Source: a virus. Taken from it: DNA of 64,000 bases. The first letter of the stretch is position 1; every line of letters begins with the position of its first letter. Shown in pieces: positions 15,722-25,603 of the stretch. Both the position numbers and the translations under genes were made by a program. A model generated the notes under the pieces. The model had not been told where the DNA came from, searched no databases, and saw only the letters and a program-made list of their open reading frames with translations. The stretch is from the IMG/VR virus record IMGVR_UViG_3300018411_000022, positions 17,026 to 81,025 of that record; one strand, written 5' to 3'.

Positions 15722-16897
15722 ATGAATGAAGAACTGGAAATTCCAGATCTCGGGACTGAAGAAGAACAGCTCGCCGCCCTTGAAGCCATCACCTTGGACA
15801 TCGATGGCTTTTTGAACGGGGTTCAGGAAGCTGGCGGTGTATCGCGTGCGATGGCCGAGAAAGCTTCTCACCTGTTGCCAGAAGAAACCAACTACGCTTA
15901 CTACAGCCAAACTCCCACCCAGACTAACCTTAAGGTGACGCTGGAGGCAATTGATGTTAAGTCTGCGTTACTGATCGCTGGTGCGGTTGCAGCTGTCGCG
16001 GTACTGGCCATCAAGGTGTTTCAGTACATCAAAAAGAGTCGTGAGAAAATCGGCTTCACCATCAAAGTCATCAGTGGCTACGTGGATTCGATTGAACGCT
16101 GCCTTAAGGTGGCTGACCAATTGGAAAGTAAATTGGGGCCTGAAGCCAAGAAAGAACTGGCCGACCAAACCAAAGAACTTCAGGATTTCTACAGCAAAGC
16201 CATCGGTCAATCATACAGTCCGTTTGCTGCAGACATTCTGTCCAATGGGGTTATCGCTCATGCGTTGGCCGATGCTCACGGGGATGCCAAGTCCTTGTTT
16301 GAGAAGGTGGAGAAATCTGTCAAGTTGATGGAAGCGCTTATTTACGGTACTACACGAGAGGTGGATGCCAGTCTACTGATCGATCCGTCTGACATGTCGC
16401 TCCCTGACAAACTCAAAAAGATCCACCCCACTTCGGCTGATAAAGCAGGTTCTGCGATGGCTGAGATTGCTCAGAAGTTGGCTGAGACAAACAAGATCCA
16501 GATCCCGTTCAAAGGTGACTTGGAAGACTTCTTCCACAAGCACAAGAAGTACACGGGTAGCGACTCTAAGGTGTATGGTAAGGGTTTTCCCCAAACCACA
16601 CAGCTCGAAGAGAAGATGGAGAAACTCGAAGCACAGATGGCTAAGAAGAAAGACATCGATCCTGAACTGCGCAATCAGATCAATAAGGTGTCTTACTCCA
16701 TTCGCGCAGGCGTCCAACAGCTCATGGGTTATACACGCATGATCTCGGCAGCGGCCAGTGTGTCGCGTACTTTCTGGTTGAATGTGGAAAAGTACTCAGC
16801 AGCCAAACTGCGCCGAGTAGCAGCTGTAGCGGTACAAAGCGACAACCAAGAAGTCAAAGAAGCATTGCACCAAGCTTCTAAGATCAAACTGAGTTGA
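15722..16897 (+). CDS. Putative virion protein with membrane segment and coiled coil
   Basis: The 391-residue product has a disordered acidic N-terminus, a hydrophobic segment (about 80-99, ALLIAGAVAAVAVLAIKVF) and a long Lys/Glu-rich helical region. Two LEAI sites (LAALEAITLD, VTLEAIDVKS) look like prohead-protease-type cleavage sites, though they are weaker than the S-x-E sites in the capsid gene. It ends the rightward operon at a strong hairpin. Internal head or ejected protein is the best guess. Confidence 0.6.
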   Translation: MNEELEIPDLGTEEEQLAALEAITLDIDGFLNGVQEAGGVSRAMAEKASHLLPEETNYAYYSQTPTQTNLKVTLEAIDVKSALLIAGAVAAVAVLAIKVFQYIKKSREKIGFTIKVISGYVDSIERCLKVADQLESKLGPEAKKELADQTKELQDFYSKAIGQSYSPFAADILSNGVIAHALADAHGDAKSLFEKVEKSVKLMEALIYGTTREVDASLLIDPSDMSLPDKLKKIHPTSADKAGSAMAEIAQKLAETNKIQIPFKGDLEDFFHKHKKYTGSDSKVYGKGFPQTTQLEEKMEKLEAQMAKKKDIDPELRNQINKVSYSIRAGVQQLMGYTRMISAAASVSRTFWLNVEKYSAAKLRRVAAVAVQSDNQEVKEALHQASKIKLS

Positions 16898-16908
16898 CGG
16901 CATAAAAG

Positions 16909-16934
16909 TACAGGGAGGCTCACGCCTCCCTGTA
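16909..16934. terminator. Bidirectional terminator, copy 1
   Basis: An 11-bp stem TACAGGGAGGC/GCCTCCCTGTA with TCAC loop. GCATAAAAG lies before it and TGCCGC after. The same 26 bases recur at 32562-32587. It sits between convergent genes. Confidence 0.75.
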
Positions 16935-16940
16935 TGCCGC

Positions 16941-19850
16941 TTATGCGTTGGTGTGACGTAGGAAGCTGATGGTGACATCATCCACCACTGAGTAGGTACC
17001 GTCGGCCAATGCCTGTAGCTTTTTGCGAATGCCAAAGCGTGCAGACTGATCGACCAGTGTTACCACCCGGTAGTTACTGGAACCGCCCAACCCCGACACC
17101 ATCGCCGTAATCACTTGGTCCTTAGCAGACGCAATGATTCGGTTTTCGATGTCGATACAACGAACCGTATCCCGTTTGAACTCGTCGGCCAGAATCTCCA
17201 AGATACTGGTTTCGATAGAGGCTCGCAACGGAAGATCTTCATACCCACTCTTGGTCATGTACAGCTCAATGTGAAGCGCCTGCTCAACCTCCAAGCGAAT
17301 CTCAAAGCCTTCCAAGACCAGCGCATCCACATAACCTGTGGTTCGTTGTGGATAGAAGTACAGGTCGGTCAGTTCCAGCATCTTCTTCGATGCCATGGCG
17401 ATATCGTTTTCCAACCACCCAACCACCGTATTCGGAATGGAGCGGGTATAGGTCAACGTGGTTTCATCGTCGGCAAAGTAGTAAAGACCATCCACCAGGA
17501 ACAGATCCACTTGACGCACCACTTTACGCGGACTGGCTACAATGGGTTGTCCATTACTGTCCAGTACCAAATCACCTTTACGGTGTGCGTACTGAGGCTC
17601 GCCATTAACCAACACCGGGTCTCCGATATTGTGGAGGATCTCGAAATCCGGTTGACCATCTACCATGCGAATAACGTAACTGCCAGTGACAGGATCACGG
17701 CGGTATTGCGTGGCTTTGTACAAGGCCGGTACATCCGTCTCGTATGTCAGGTAGCCTTCACTACCTACCACGCTACGACCATTGGTCCACAAGCGATCCA
17801 GCGAATAACCCAAAACAAAATTGAGTTCTTCTTGGATAATCGCATAGTGACTGGTCGGTACCAAGGTGGTGTCCGTCAACTTATCCATGTCAGTGAACTG
17901 CATGTCTTGCGTTTGGTAGTTACTCACCCCATAGACCAATGTGAACTTGTCTTTGAGACGAATACCGCAAGGCTGGACTTGTCCGAAGATAGTGAAGTTC
18001 GTTACGATCAGGTGATGCTCTTCATCCAGATCGTACTGCGTTTCCACCAAGAACTCATACGCAGCTTCACCGGTTTCCTCGTTTACGTACAACAGCGACC
18101 CGGCCAACGATGCTCGACCGTTTTCACTCGGTGCCTCAAAACTCAAGACCACGTGACGCTGTTCCAGATCCAGCTCTTTATAAACAGGGCCTGAACGAGT
18201 TGTCACCACCACACGGTAACCCGCAGCCACTTTTTCAATGGCGTACGAGTCGGTTGCAACCACCAACCCAAGCGTCGGATTCTCCTCCACAAACGCTTTG
18301 GAGGTGATGTCTGGACTATCCAAGTGATAAGCCCGTACATCAAAGTAATCACCGACCAAACCCCAGACGTAGTAGAACGGCGACCAGAGGTAGTTCTTTC
18401 CACTGACTTCTTGGGTGAACAGATCAGTAACACGCAGCGCTTCGAGTCCTTGGATGGTCGCTTCCGGCATGATGGTCAACAACGAATCGGTGTTACGGTA
18501 CAACACTTTAGGTGTCAGGGTCAGCCGTTTGTTGTTGTCATACACACCGTGGAGATTACGAATCTCATCGGCCGTGCATTGAAGCATCCCCATAGTGGAA
18601 GCCATTCCCGTATAGACACTGAGGTCCTCAGGGGTGGGGAGTGTACGTGTAGCCAAGATCTGGCGTTGAGTGACGTAGTCAGTATTGACCACGGCGCTGA
18701 AACCGGCGTTCTCCAAGGTCGCGCCCAACTGAACACTGGTGATTGGTAGTTGTTGTTCACGCAAAGCCGTACTGATCAGACGTTCCCGCACTTGATCAAA
18801 GGTCATGCTGTTGGTACCGCCCGCTACTGTCGCTTCCGAATACACCGAGATGGCGTTGAAAGTCTTCAGCGGCGCCACGTAACGACCATCGTCGTCATTG
18901 TCGTAGTCCAACCACATCGCGTTGTAGGCATTCGGTGGGTAGTTATTGAGGATCAGGTTGATCTCGCCATTGGTGCTGTAGATCTCAACCCGCAGCTCAC
19001 GAGTGACCATCCCGTTGGCTTGGTACACAAGAGGGATGCTCACACGAACCGATTGCTCGTACACCTTCAGAACAGCCGTGGGGGTGTTGACATCAAAGAC
19101 CTGGGCGCTGTGGGTGGTTTGCATCTCCTCCCACTCACCGTTCTCCAACGACCGATAAACCCTAGCAAAATGGAACTGGCCGGAGAAGGTATACGTGGCT
19201 TCCGTCAAAGTACCCATGGACACTTTGGGGTAGTAGATCTCAGAACTCAATTGCAACACCGGAATCTGGATGCAGATGAACACAGTACCGTCGATGTTGA
19301 CGATCTCATGTTCCACCACGTTTGTTTCCAGACTCATGAACGGTGACTTGCGGCTGACATCATGTAACACGTTCAAACCGCCGTGACTCATCACCCGTAG
19401 TTCGATTGGGTATTGCATCATGAAGCTGTAACCGGCGACCGTGAACGTGGTGTGGCGAGGAATCACCAACTTACGGGTGTTGGTCAATTCGGTCTGAACA
19501 GCCTTGGCCTTTACTTCCTCAAGACTCAGCAACATCACCATGGTAGTGGACGACGGATTACCAAAGCGACCCAAGAAATCCTTATCCGACATGTGCATGT
19601 AGATTTCGTCTTCATCTTGTGCCATCACCCCGTATTGTTTACGGCTGTAATCGGCAAAGCAAGACATCGCAGCTGATGCGTTGACCGCACTGGCTTCCAA
19701 GAGGAACATGAACGGGTTGGTGGGATCAACAATCAGGCGAGTACCTGTATTGACTTCTTCCAACACATCCAGTGCCACTTGGCAGATGGCTGAAGGATTG
19801 AATCGAACCAAGTCGATCTGGGCCTTCATCTCTTCAATGGACAGTGGCAT
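16941..19850 (-). CDS. Large baseplate protein, gp6/J-like
   Basis: At 969 residues this is the largest protein of the window. The N-terminus (IDLVRFNPSAICQVALDVLEEV, then VDPTNPFMFLLEASAVNASAAM) has the helical start typical of gp6-like baseplate wedge proteins in jumbo myophages, and the rest is long beta-rich repeats with many YxVxL strands. No enzyme motif is visible. A short spacer separates it from the DUF2591-like gene upstream, so it belongs to a leftward structural operon. The wedge assignment rests on overall pattern, not on a signature motif. Confidence 0.6.
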   Translation of the reverse strand: MPLSIEEMKAQIDLVRFNPSAICQVALDVLEEVNTGTRLIVDPTNPFMFLLEASAVNASAAMSCFADYSRKQYGVMAQDEDEIYMHMSDKDFLGRFGNPSSTTMVMLLSLEEVKAKAVQTELTNTRKLVIPRHTTFTVAGYSFMMQYPIELRVMSHGGLNVLHDVSRKSPFMSLETNVVEHEIVNIDGTVFICIQIPVLQLSSEIYYPKVSMGTLTEATYTFSGQFHFARVYRSLENGEWEEMQTTHSAQVFDVNTPTAVLKVYEQSVRVSIPLVYQANGMVTRELRVEIYSTNGEINLILNNYPPNAYNAMWLDYDNDDDGRYVAPLKTFNAISVYSEATVAGGTNSMTFDQVRERLISTALREQQLPITSVQLGATLENAGFSAVVNTDYVTQRQILATRTLPTPEDLSVYTGMASTMGMLQCTADEIRNLHGVYDNNKRLTLTPKVLYRNTDSLLTIMPEATIQGLEALRVTDLFTQEVSGKNYLWSPFYYVWGLVGDYFDVRAYHLDSPDITSKAFVEENPTLGLVVATDSYAIEKVAAGYRVVVTTRSGPVYKELDLEQRHVVLSFEAPSENGRASLAGSLLYVNEETGEAAYEFLVETQYDLDEEHHLIVTNFTIFGQVQPCGIRLKDKFTLVYGVSNYQTQDMQFTDMDKLTDTTLVPTSHYAIIQEELNFVLGYSLDRLWTNGRSVVGSEGYLTYETDVPALYKATQYRRDPVTGSYVIRMVDGQPDFEILHNIGDPVLVNGEPQYAHRKGDLVLDSNGQPIVASPRKVVRQVDLFLVDGLYYFADDETTLTYTRSIPNTVVGWLENDIAMASKKMLELTDLYFYPQRTTGYVDALVLEGFEIRLEVEQALHIELYMTKSGYEDLPLRASIETSILEILADEFKRDTVRCIDIENRIIASAKDQVITAMVSGLGGSSNYRVVTLVDQSARFGIRKKLQALADGTYSVVDDVTISFLRHTNA

Positions 19851-19864
19851 TGTAGCCCCCTTAA

Positions 19865-20266
19865 TTAGTTAATGTGTTCAGGCAACTCGACGTATAGACC
19901 AAACTTACACGCCACCAACAATTGAGCTACCGCAGTCCCTAAATTTTCCCCGGTGTGAGCAAACCCGCTTTTACTGACCCGCGCAGAACCACACTCCCAT
20001 TCCACACCCACCCGATGCTCAATCATCAGTTGGAGGATGATGGACTTAAGACGTTGTGGCGCCCACTGAACATAATGGTTGAAGTGATGGGGTTCGGTGC
20101 ACTCGTCCTCATCCGGATCGGGTTCGTCCATCGTCATGTAGTTATCATCTTCGTGATAACGAATCTTTCCAACACCATACATCGGTTCGGTCCAATCCAA
20201 CGCCATGGCAAGCGCATAATCGAGTTTCAGCCCGGTGAGGTTCAAGGAACGGTACTTACGGGTCAT
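19865..20266 (-). CDS. DUF2591-like phage protein
   Basis: The 133 residues start NLTGLKLDYALAMALDW (about 9-25), followed by a block ending in helices with LGTAVAQLLVACKFG. The pattern L-TG-x-LDxAVA at the N-terminus and a C-terminal AxxRxxxAxxxG helix fits the DUF2591 family found in many phages; its function is unknown. It sits between two structural genes. Confidence 0.55.
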   Translation of the reverse strand: MTRKYRSLNLTGLKLDYALAMALDWTEPMYGVGKIRYHEDDNYMTMDEPDPDEDECTEPHHFNHYVQWAPQRLKSIILQLMIEHRVGVEWECGSARVSKSGFAHTGENLGTAVAQLLVACKFGLYVELPEHIN

Positions 20267-20284
20267 AACGGTAACTCCAAAACG

Positions 20285-21409
20285 TTACATCTTTAAGGGG
20301 TCGATCTCAGAGTATTTGTCTGAGTTCAATGATTCAACACCAAAACTGAATCGGTTTTCATATTCGGTGTACAACTCTTTCGGCACCCACCATTCCAACT
20401 CGTGGGTTTCTGGGTCAATGTAGGGATAACCCCGGTAGTTGAAATAGTCCAACTCGTCGGCAGAGACTTTGCGATAGTACCGTTCACGATCACTCGCTTT
20501 GCCTTTCATCTTACCGTTGAAGATAGCCACCACCGCATTGAACTCGGAGATGATAATGGGGTCGTTGTAATCAGCCCCCATGGCTTTGAATCGAATGTTG
20601 AGCTGATCGTTGTCGCCGATGTACACCCCTTCGTTAGTGAAGTTAAAGGCATTACCCAATGGGCTGTTCAACGGAAACGCAGCGCCACAACACGCAATCT
20701 TTTGAACGTACTGTCGTTTGTAATCCAGAATCAAACGGTAAATCCGAGTCTGGTAATCAACGCGACGCTCCACAATGTTCTCAGGGTATGGAACCATTAC
20801 GCCTTGGTAAACCGAGGACATATAGTGGAGCCATACGAAAAACAGCAATGATATAGGGTCGCCTTCAATATTCTTGAAGGTCGCGTTGAGTTCATACGTC
20901 TCAAAGAAACGCGAGTGACCATCAACTATACTCCAAGATTCTTGGAATAGACCCGGTGTAGAGGTGAAAGTCTCGACACCTACATCTGGCCAACCACTGA
21001 GGGAGATCAGATTGTTGCTAAGTAGCGGTATGAAAGCGCTGTCCTGATCAATCAGCGGACATGCCAACGGGACACCACTGCCACCTAGGGTGGGGTCATC
21101 GAACTTAGCCGGACTCCCAAGGTAAGGGTCTAGTATCATGCGAATGGCTCGCTGTAACGTATTCACACCACCACCATTACCATCGAGTAGTGGGGTCAGG
21201 ACACGGATCGGCGAGATGTTATCGTATGTTAGGTTGAGATTAGGCCGCGTAAAAAAGGTCAGACCTACATTGTCTTTGTTGTTCGGAACAGGGTTACCAT
21301 ACCCACGGTGGTTAATCCCATAAAGCGTGTTCAACGCCGCTTGGGAGATATCGCCTCGACCAACCGACCGTGAGATCTGTCCTAAGACATCCTTAATCGT
21401 TTTGCTCAT
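20285..21409 (-). CDS. Putative virion structural protein
   Basis: The chosen ATG (MSKTIKDVLG) has GAAGGTG before it. The 374 residues are alpha/beta with many Asn and aromatics (GNPVPNNKDNVGLTFF, NLNLTYDNI) and no catalytic motif. It heads the leftward baseplate operon and is divergent from the next gene with only 26 bases between the start codons. Structural role from context. Confidence 0.6.
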   Translation of the reverse strand: MSKTIKDVLGQISRSVGRGDISQAALNTLYGINHRGYGNPVPNNKDNVGLTFFTRPNLNLTYDNISPIRVLTPLLDGNGGGVNTLQRAIRMILDPYLGSPAKFDDPTLGGSGVPLACPLIDQDSAFIPLLSNNLISLSGWPDVGVETFTSTPGLFQESWSIVDGHSRFFETYELNATFKNIEGDPISLLFFVWLHYMSSVYQGVMVPYPENIVERRVDYQTRIYRLILDYKRQYVQKIACCGAAFPLNSPLGNAFNFTNEGVYIGDNDQLNIRFKAMGADYNDPIIISEFNAVVAIFNGKMKGKASDRERYYRKVSADELDYFNYRGYPYIDPETHELEWWVPKELYTEYENRFSFGVESLNSDKYSEIDPLKM

Positions 21410-21415
21410 GAAACA

Positions 21416-21425
21416 CCTTCGAAGG
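21416..21425. promoter_or_regulatory. Palindromic shared ribosome-binding site
   Basis: CCTTCGAAGG reads the same on both strands and gives GAAGG at a proper distance from the leftward ATG (21409) and the rightward ATG (21436). One 10-bp palindrome thus serves both divergent genes. Confidence 0.6.
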
Positions 21426-21435
21426 ATTTTCAACT

Positions 21436-22593
21436 ATGATGAATGACGTCGTAACCGGTCTTGCGCTGGCCGGTAAACTGACGGAGGTTATGCGTAACAG
21501 CACCTCCGATTCGCTGATCGAGTACACCAAGCCCACCCGCGTTGAACCGCTGGTGCTGATGGATGCTCGGGTTACCAAACTGGATGTCGCCCCAGATATC
21601 ATGCAATCGCTGACGTCACTGTTCAGTGGTTATTACCTGCAGGCTGTGGCCCTGTCGGTGAACGTGGGTCGGGTAGATGTCGTCAAACTGCTCGACAAGC
21701 TGAACCCTCAACGCAGCGTCAAAGACAACGTAGCCAATGGTATCAGTGACGGTGTGTCCCTCGTCCTGGAAGACGCCCGTTCCTACAGCTTCCGTCTCCC
21801 GGTTCCGGGCAAGCCCACTGGACTGGAAAAGCTCGGCATTTCCATGGAAGCGGCTTCGGTGCGTGACATGGTGCGAAGTGCTGGTGCCGGTGAAGAAGTA
21901 CCTGGTGGTGAAGAAACCATGGGTCTTGGTCGCGATACAGTTGCCTCGCTCCAAGACCTCACCAACCTGTCGGTCGGTAAGATGCTCGAAGTCCACATCG
22001 AGTCCGATGGCCAAAGAGCCACCTTCCCGATCAACGTCCGCCTGATTTGCACCGGCATTGGTTCCAGTGAACTGGTTCATATCTTATCGGTCGGCAGCAA
22101 GAAAATCAGTGTCAAGGAACGCTTCCATGCGTGGCGTGCAGGCCAACTCGAGTTCATCCGTGACCTCGTGATGTGCCAAGACCTGATCGATGCTCACAAG
22201 AAGACCCTGGCCAAAGACAACTCGGGTCTGTACGAGGAGATCCGCAAGCGTCGCCGTGGCAACAGCATTTCGGCAATCTTCTCGGGTCAGCCGTCGGTGG
22301 CCACTGCCTCGAACCTGATCGTGATCGGTGCATCCACCGCCCGCGAACTGGAACGTAATGTCGGTGGGCGTCTGAAAGACCTGCGTGTACGCGACAAAGT
22401 CTTCAACGAAACCTACTGCATGATTCTCTGTGTGGTAGACCCGGACTACGAAATGGTTACCTTCTACCATCGGGGTATTGCTATTCCGACGGAGCTGTCG
22501 TTCAAGGAACTGAAAGTTTCCAACGGTAAGAAGGGCCCGGATGTGGCCGAGATCATGAAGGCCTACCAGATGGGCGCCAACCCCACGATTTGA
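21436..22593 (+). CDS. Putative virion structural protein
   Basis: Starts at ATG 21436 (or the next codon, also ATG). The 385-residue product has an internal ISMEAAS site (about 137-143) resembling the S-x-E prohead-protease sites seen in the capsid and internal head genes, a glycine-rich loop and a conserved-looking C-terminal domain (about 200-385) with long strands. First of four tightly linked rightward genes, with C/G-rich codon use. Head or tail structural protein by context. Confidence 0.6.
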   Translation: MMNDVVTGLALAGKLTEVMRNSTSDSLIEYTKPTRVEPLVLMDARVTKLDVAPDIMQSLTSLFSGYYLQAVALSVNVGRVDVVKLLDKLNPQRSVKDNVANGISDGVSLVLEDARSYSFRLPVPGKPTGLEKLGISMEAASVRDMVRSAGAGEEVPGGEETMGLGRDTVASLQDLTNLSVGKMLEVHIESDGQRATFPINVRLICTGIGSSELVHILSVGSKKISVKERFHAWRAGQLEFIRDLVMCQDLIDAHKKTLAKDNSGLYEEIRKRRRGNSISAIFSGQPSVATASNLIVIGASTARELERNVGGRLKDLRVRDKVFNETYCMILCVVDPDYEMVTFYHRGIAIPTELSFKELKVSNGKKGPDVAEIMKAYQMGANPTI

Positions 22594-22605
22594 CCGGAGT
22601 CAACC

Positions 22606-23505
22606 ATGAAGATCCAAAAGTTCCTTTCTCTGATGCTCCCGACGTTCGAGCGCAGCCGTTTGACCGAGGAACTCTCGGTTCTGCGCGCAGAGGTCGAAGA
22701 GATCACCCTGCCTCCGTATCTCTCGGTTAAAGAGCATTACGGTCGCAGCAAGCTCCATGCCAAGCAGTGCCAAAACTACGATCGCGAGTTCGCCAAAAAG
22801 ATCTCCCCCAAGTTGGCTAATGCTAACTACCTCTACGCGGTATCTACCGTACTGGAAGGTCTGGGTGAGCGTCTGGACACTATCGAGAAGATGGTGAACA
22901 AGGCTTTCGCACAAGACGTAGGCTCCAGCGCCATCAGCTTCACGCGTGCCAACCTGATTCAGTACCTCGAGGTGGCTTCCTTTGCTTCGCGGTATGCTCG
23001 TCGACTGCTGCTCTGGACGCTGAGTGAAGAACAGGCTGAGGGTAAAACTGGCTTCACGTTGCCGAAGGCTATGTCCAAAGCCGAAGAGCGTTGGGTGTGG
23101 GATAACCGCGACAACTTCGCTCAGGCTTGTCGCATCCTTTACATCCCGACGCGTCAGCTGGAATCGAGCTTTGCTGCGATCCCGGACATGACCGTCACTG
23201 CTGACGAAGTCCCCATGGTTGAACAAACCCTGGGTGCGACCAAGACCGACCCGCTCGGCTTTGGTTTGATCCCGGTTCGTCTGAACCCGATCTACTACGT
23301 CCGCATGGCTGTGGCTGAATGGCAAGTCAGTCGCTATAAAGCGGCGTTGGAAGAGAAACGTGCACTCGAATACCGACTGCTCGCTCTCAAAGAAGAACGT
23401 GAACCGGATGCTCGGCTCCAGCAGGAGATCGCCTACACCGAAGGGCGTCTGCAAAAGCTGAACAAGAAGGTGATGGACATGGAGAGCGACTACTATGACA
23501 ATTAA
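22606..23505 (+). CDS. Putative virion-associated coiled-coil protein
   Basis: The ATG follows CCGGAGTC. Of 299 residues, the first and last 60 are heptad-like (RLQQEIAYTEGRLQKLNKKV), so it is probably a coiled-coil protein; the middle is helical. The gene overlaps the next one by 11 bases. Function unknown, structural role inferred from the operon. Confidence 0.6.
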   Translation: MKIQKFLSLMLPTFERSRLTEELSVLRAEVEEITLPPYLSVKEHYGRSKLHAKQCQNYDREFAKKISPKLANANYLYAVSTVLEGLGERLDTIEKMVNKAFAQDVGSSAISFTRANLIQYLEVASFASRYARRLLLWTLSEEQAEGKTGFTLPKAMSKAEERWVWDNRDNFAQACRILYIPTRQLESSFAAIPDMTVTADEVPMVEQTLGATKTDPLGFGLIPVRLNPIYYVRMAVAEWQVSRYKAALEEKRALEYRLLALKEEREPDARLQQEIAYTEGRLQKLNKKVMDMESDYYDN

Positions 23506-24067
23506 GTTGTCGGGCGCTCTTTACCCACGTGGCTTTCTCGTGGCTAATGGTGCAGGTGGTGTTGTCACCACACCCGGCAGCCGTGACGTAGATCGCATGA
23601 TGGACCTCACCCTCACCGGCCGTGCCAACACCCAAGGCTTTTCCTTCTATCGGGAAGTTTTCCCAATAGCTATGGAGTTCTTTGGTAATTTCTCCCAGTT
23701 CCTCCACACTCAGAAAAATAACCCGTTCCTCTACGGTTATAACTATGAGTTTCTGCTGGATACGCTGAAGTTCATCCAGACTGGATGCCGCAAGGTCTCC
23801 ATTCACAACTGGAAGCCTTTGTTGGCTGAATGGGCCGAGGCCCGTTCTGAGCACAAGCAGCGCGCTAGTAGTGGCCAGCTGGGTGATGTCTTTAAGCCAT
23901 TCATGGGTCGCCCAGGAGCCGAGGTCGTTGCCCTCTGGTGTTCCCACCCGAATGGTTTTGAAGATATGGTTATGACGATCTGGTTGATGTTTGGTTCTTC
24001 TTTTGAGCCCGACACCACGGAATCGACAGCCAATCGGATCAAAAAGCTCAACCAGCTTTTCGCTTAA
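23495..24067 (+). CDS. Putative virion structural protein
   Basis: Its ATG lies inside the end of the previous gene, so translation is coupled. The 190 residues have a Gly-rich N-terminus (GAGGVVTTPGSRDVDRM), and a helical C-terminal half. No family recognised. It sits before the internal head protein gene. Confidence 0.6.
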   Translation: MTIKLSGALYPRGFLVANGAGGVVTTPGSRDVDRMMDLTLTGRANTQGFSFYREVFPIAMEFFGNFSQFLHTQKNNPFLYGYNYEFLLDTLKFIQTGCRKVSIHNWKPLLAEWAEARSEHKQRASSGQLGDVFKPFMGRPGAEVVALWCSHPNGFEDMVMTIWLMFGSSFEPDTTESTANRIKKLNQLFA

Positions 24068-24153
24068 ACATTTTTCGCACAATCAGTGTATTGTATGCAC
24101 AAGTGCGCAAAACCTAGTCGCATGACTATCCTTAACGTTACGGAGTTTTACTC

Positions 24154-25443
24154 ATGAGTCTGAAGCAACTGTTCATCTCCATGGAAGATGAAGCCACCAA
24201 CGAAACCGAGCTGGTCGTTTCTGCCGACGATACCCTCGAAATCGAAATCGCTGACGCTGCCGAAGCTGAAGGCGAAGTCGAAGAGCAAGGCGACAACGTC
24301 GAAGAGCTGGGCGAAATCTCTGAAGGTCTGGAAAGCATCCTGATCTCCATGGAAAGCGCCATGCAAGACGGCGGCCTGAACCCGCAAGCAGCCCTGTTCA
24401 TGCAGCACGCCGTTCAAGCTCACGTTGGTCGTCTGGGCCTCGAAGCCTCCGACGTTACCCCGTCGATGGAATCCTTCGGCGGTGCCTCCGGTCAAGCTGC
24501 TGCCACCACCATCTCCATGGAAGGCATCGGCGAAACCCTGAAGAAAATCTGGCTGGCCATCAAGAACGCCGTCTCCAAGGCAATCCAGGCTATCAAGAAC
24601 TTCTTCGCCAAGATCTTCGGTGGCGTCTCCAAGCTGAAGACTCGCTCCGACGCTCTGAAGAAGGCCGTCAGCGATCTGACCGACGAGAAAGGCGACAAGA
24701 TCAAGGTCCCGAACGCCAACACCCTGCGCTACAAGGGCAAGGTCGACGTTGGTTCCGTGATCTCCGGTCTGGAAGCCACTCACAAAATCGCCGGCGAGCA
24801 CATGGAGAACCTCTCCAAGGCTGCTGCTGAGTTCTACGCCGTCCGCGTACCGCGTCTACTTGAGCGTGCCGAGACCAACGATTTCGCCAAGGCCGCTCTG
24901 GAAAACGAATTGCTGGACGCCAGCAAGCAGTTCACCGACGTTGCTCAGAAGACCGTCAGCGTAACTTCTCCGATGTCCGGCGACGCCGTAATGCGCATGG
25001 AAGAATCTTCCAGCGTTGAAAAAGGCACCGACGGCAACCTGAAGGCTCCGAAGCTGGTCAAAGGCTACGCGTTCAAGGCCCTGGACGATTCGGGTACCGA
25101 AGTAGCTGCTCCTTCGAAGGCTGAAATGCAGAAGATTCTTGGCGCTTGCGACAAGATGATCGCTCAGCTGGAAGAGAAGAAGAAGTCCCTCGAGAAGCTG
25201 ACCGAAGCTCGCGAAAAAGCGATGAAGGAAAGCGAGAAGAAGGTCGAAGGCTGGACCAAGAAGATCAAGGAAAGTGCCAAGCAAGCTGGTGCCTCCATGA
25301 TCATGCGTAAGGCCAACCTCGACCTCGGTCGTGGCGTCAACGCGATCTACTCCCACGAGTTCAACGTCGTTCGCGCGGCTCTGGCTCTGGTTGATCGCGG
25401 CGTTGCAGCTCACAAGGCTGGCCCGGCTAAAGAGAAGAAGTAA
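24154..25443 (+). CDS. Internal head protein with prohead-protease sites
   Basis: The 429-residue product has four S-M-E sites in its N-terminal acidic region: ISMEDE (about 9-14), ISMESA (about 67-72), SMESFG (about 108-113) and ISMEGI (about 123-128). A Glu/Ala-rich propeptide is therefore probably cut off in the prohead, leaving a basic helical protein (about 127-429, rich in Lys and Ala). This matches inner-body proteins of phiKZ-type phages. Codon use is the most biased in the window together with the capsid gene, which implies very high expression. ATG follows ACGGAG. Confidence 0.8.
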   Translation: MSLKQLFISMEDEATNETELVVSADDTLEIEIADAAEAEGEVEEQGDNVEELGEISEGLESILISMESAMQDGGLNPQAALFMQHAVQAHVGRLGLEASDVTPSMESFGGASGQAAATTISMEGIGETLKKIWLAIKNAVSKAIQAIKNFFAKIFGGVSKLKTRSDALKKAVSDLTDEKGDKIKVPNANTLRYKGKVDVGSVISGLEATHKIAGEHMENLSKAAAEFYAVRVPRLLERAETNDFAKAALENELLDASKQFTDVAQKTVSVTSPMSGDAVMRMEESSSVEKGTDGNLKAPKLVKGYAFKALDDSGTEVAAPSKAEMQKILGACDKMIAQLEEKKKSLEKLTEAREKAMKESEKKVEGWTKKIKESAKQAGASMIMRKANLDLGRGVNAIYSHEFNVVRAALALVDRGVAAHKAGPAKEKK

Positions 25444-25467
25444 TTCTCTCTGAAACCCGGTGTCTGT

Positions 25468-25495
25468 AAAAGCCCATCCCGAAGGATGGGCTTTT
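25468..25495 (+). terminator. Rho-independent terminator
   Basis: A 12-bp stem AAAAGCCCATCC/GGATGGGCTTTT with a CGAA loop (25468-25479 with 25484-25495), followed by ATGCCGCC. Strong end to the internal head gene. Confidence 0.8.
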
Positions 25496-25520
25496 ATGCC
25501 GCCTATACCCAAAGACGAAA

Positions 25521-25545
25521 TAAAAAAATCTCAAGTCTATATTAC
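25521..25545 (+). promoter_or_regulatory. phiKZ-type early promoter (TATATTAC)
   Basis: TAAAAAAATCTCAAGTC precedes TATATTAC at 25538-25545. It is nearly the same as the site at 9302-9326, down to the poly-A and ATCTCA blocks. It drives the gene at 25604 and perhaps the sponge gene after it. Confidence 0.75.
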
Positions 25546-25603
25546 TCAGGTGAATAGGATACAATAACGTATCCACTATCCCCGTAATCTCAGGAGATTC
25601 ACC

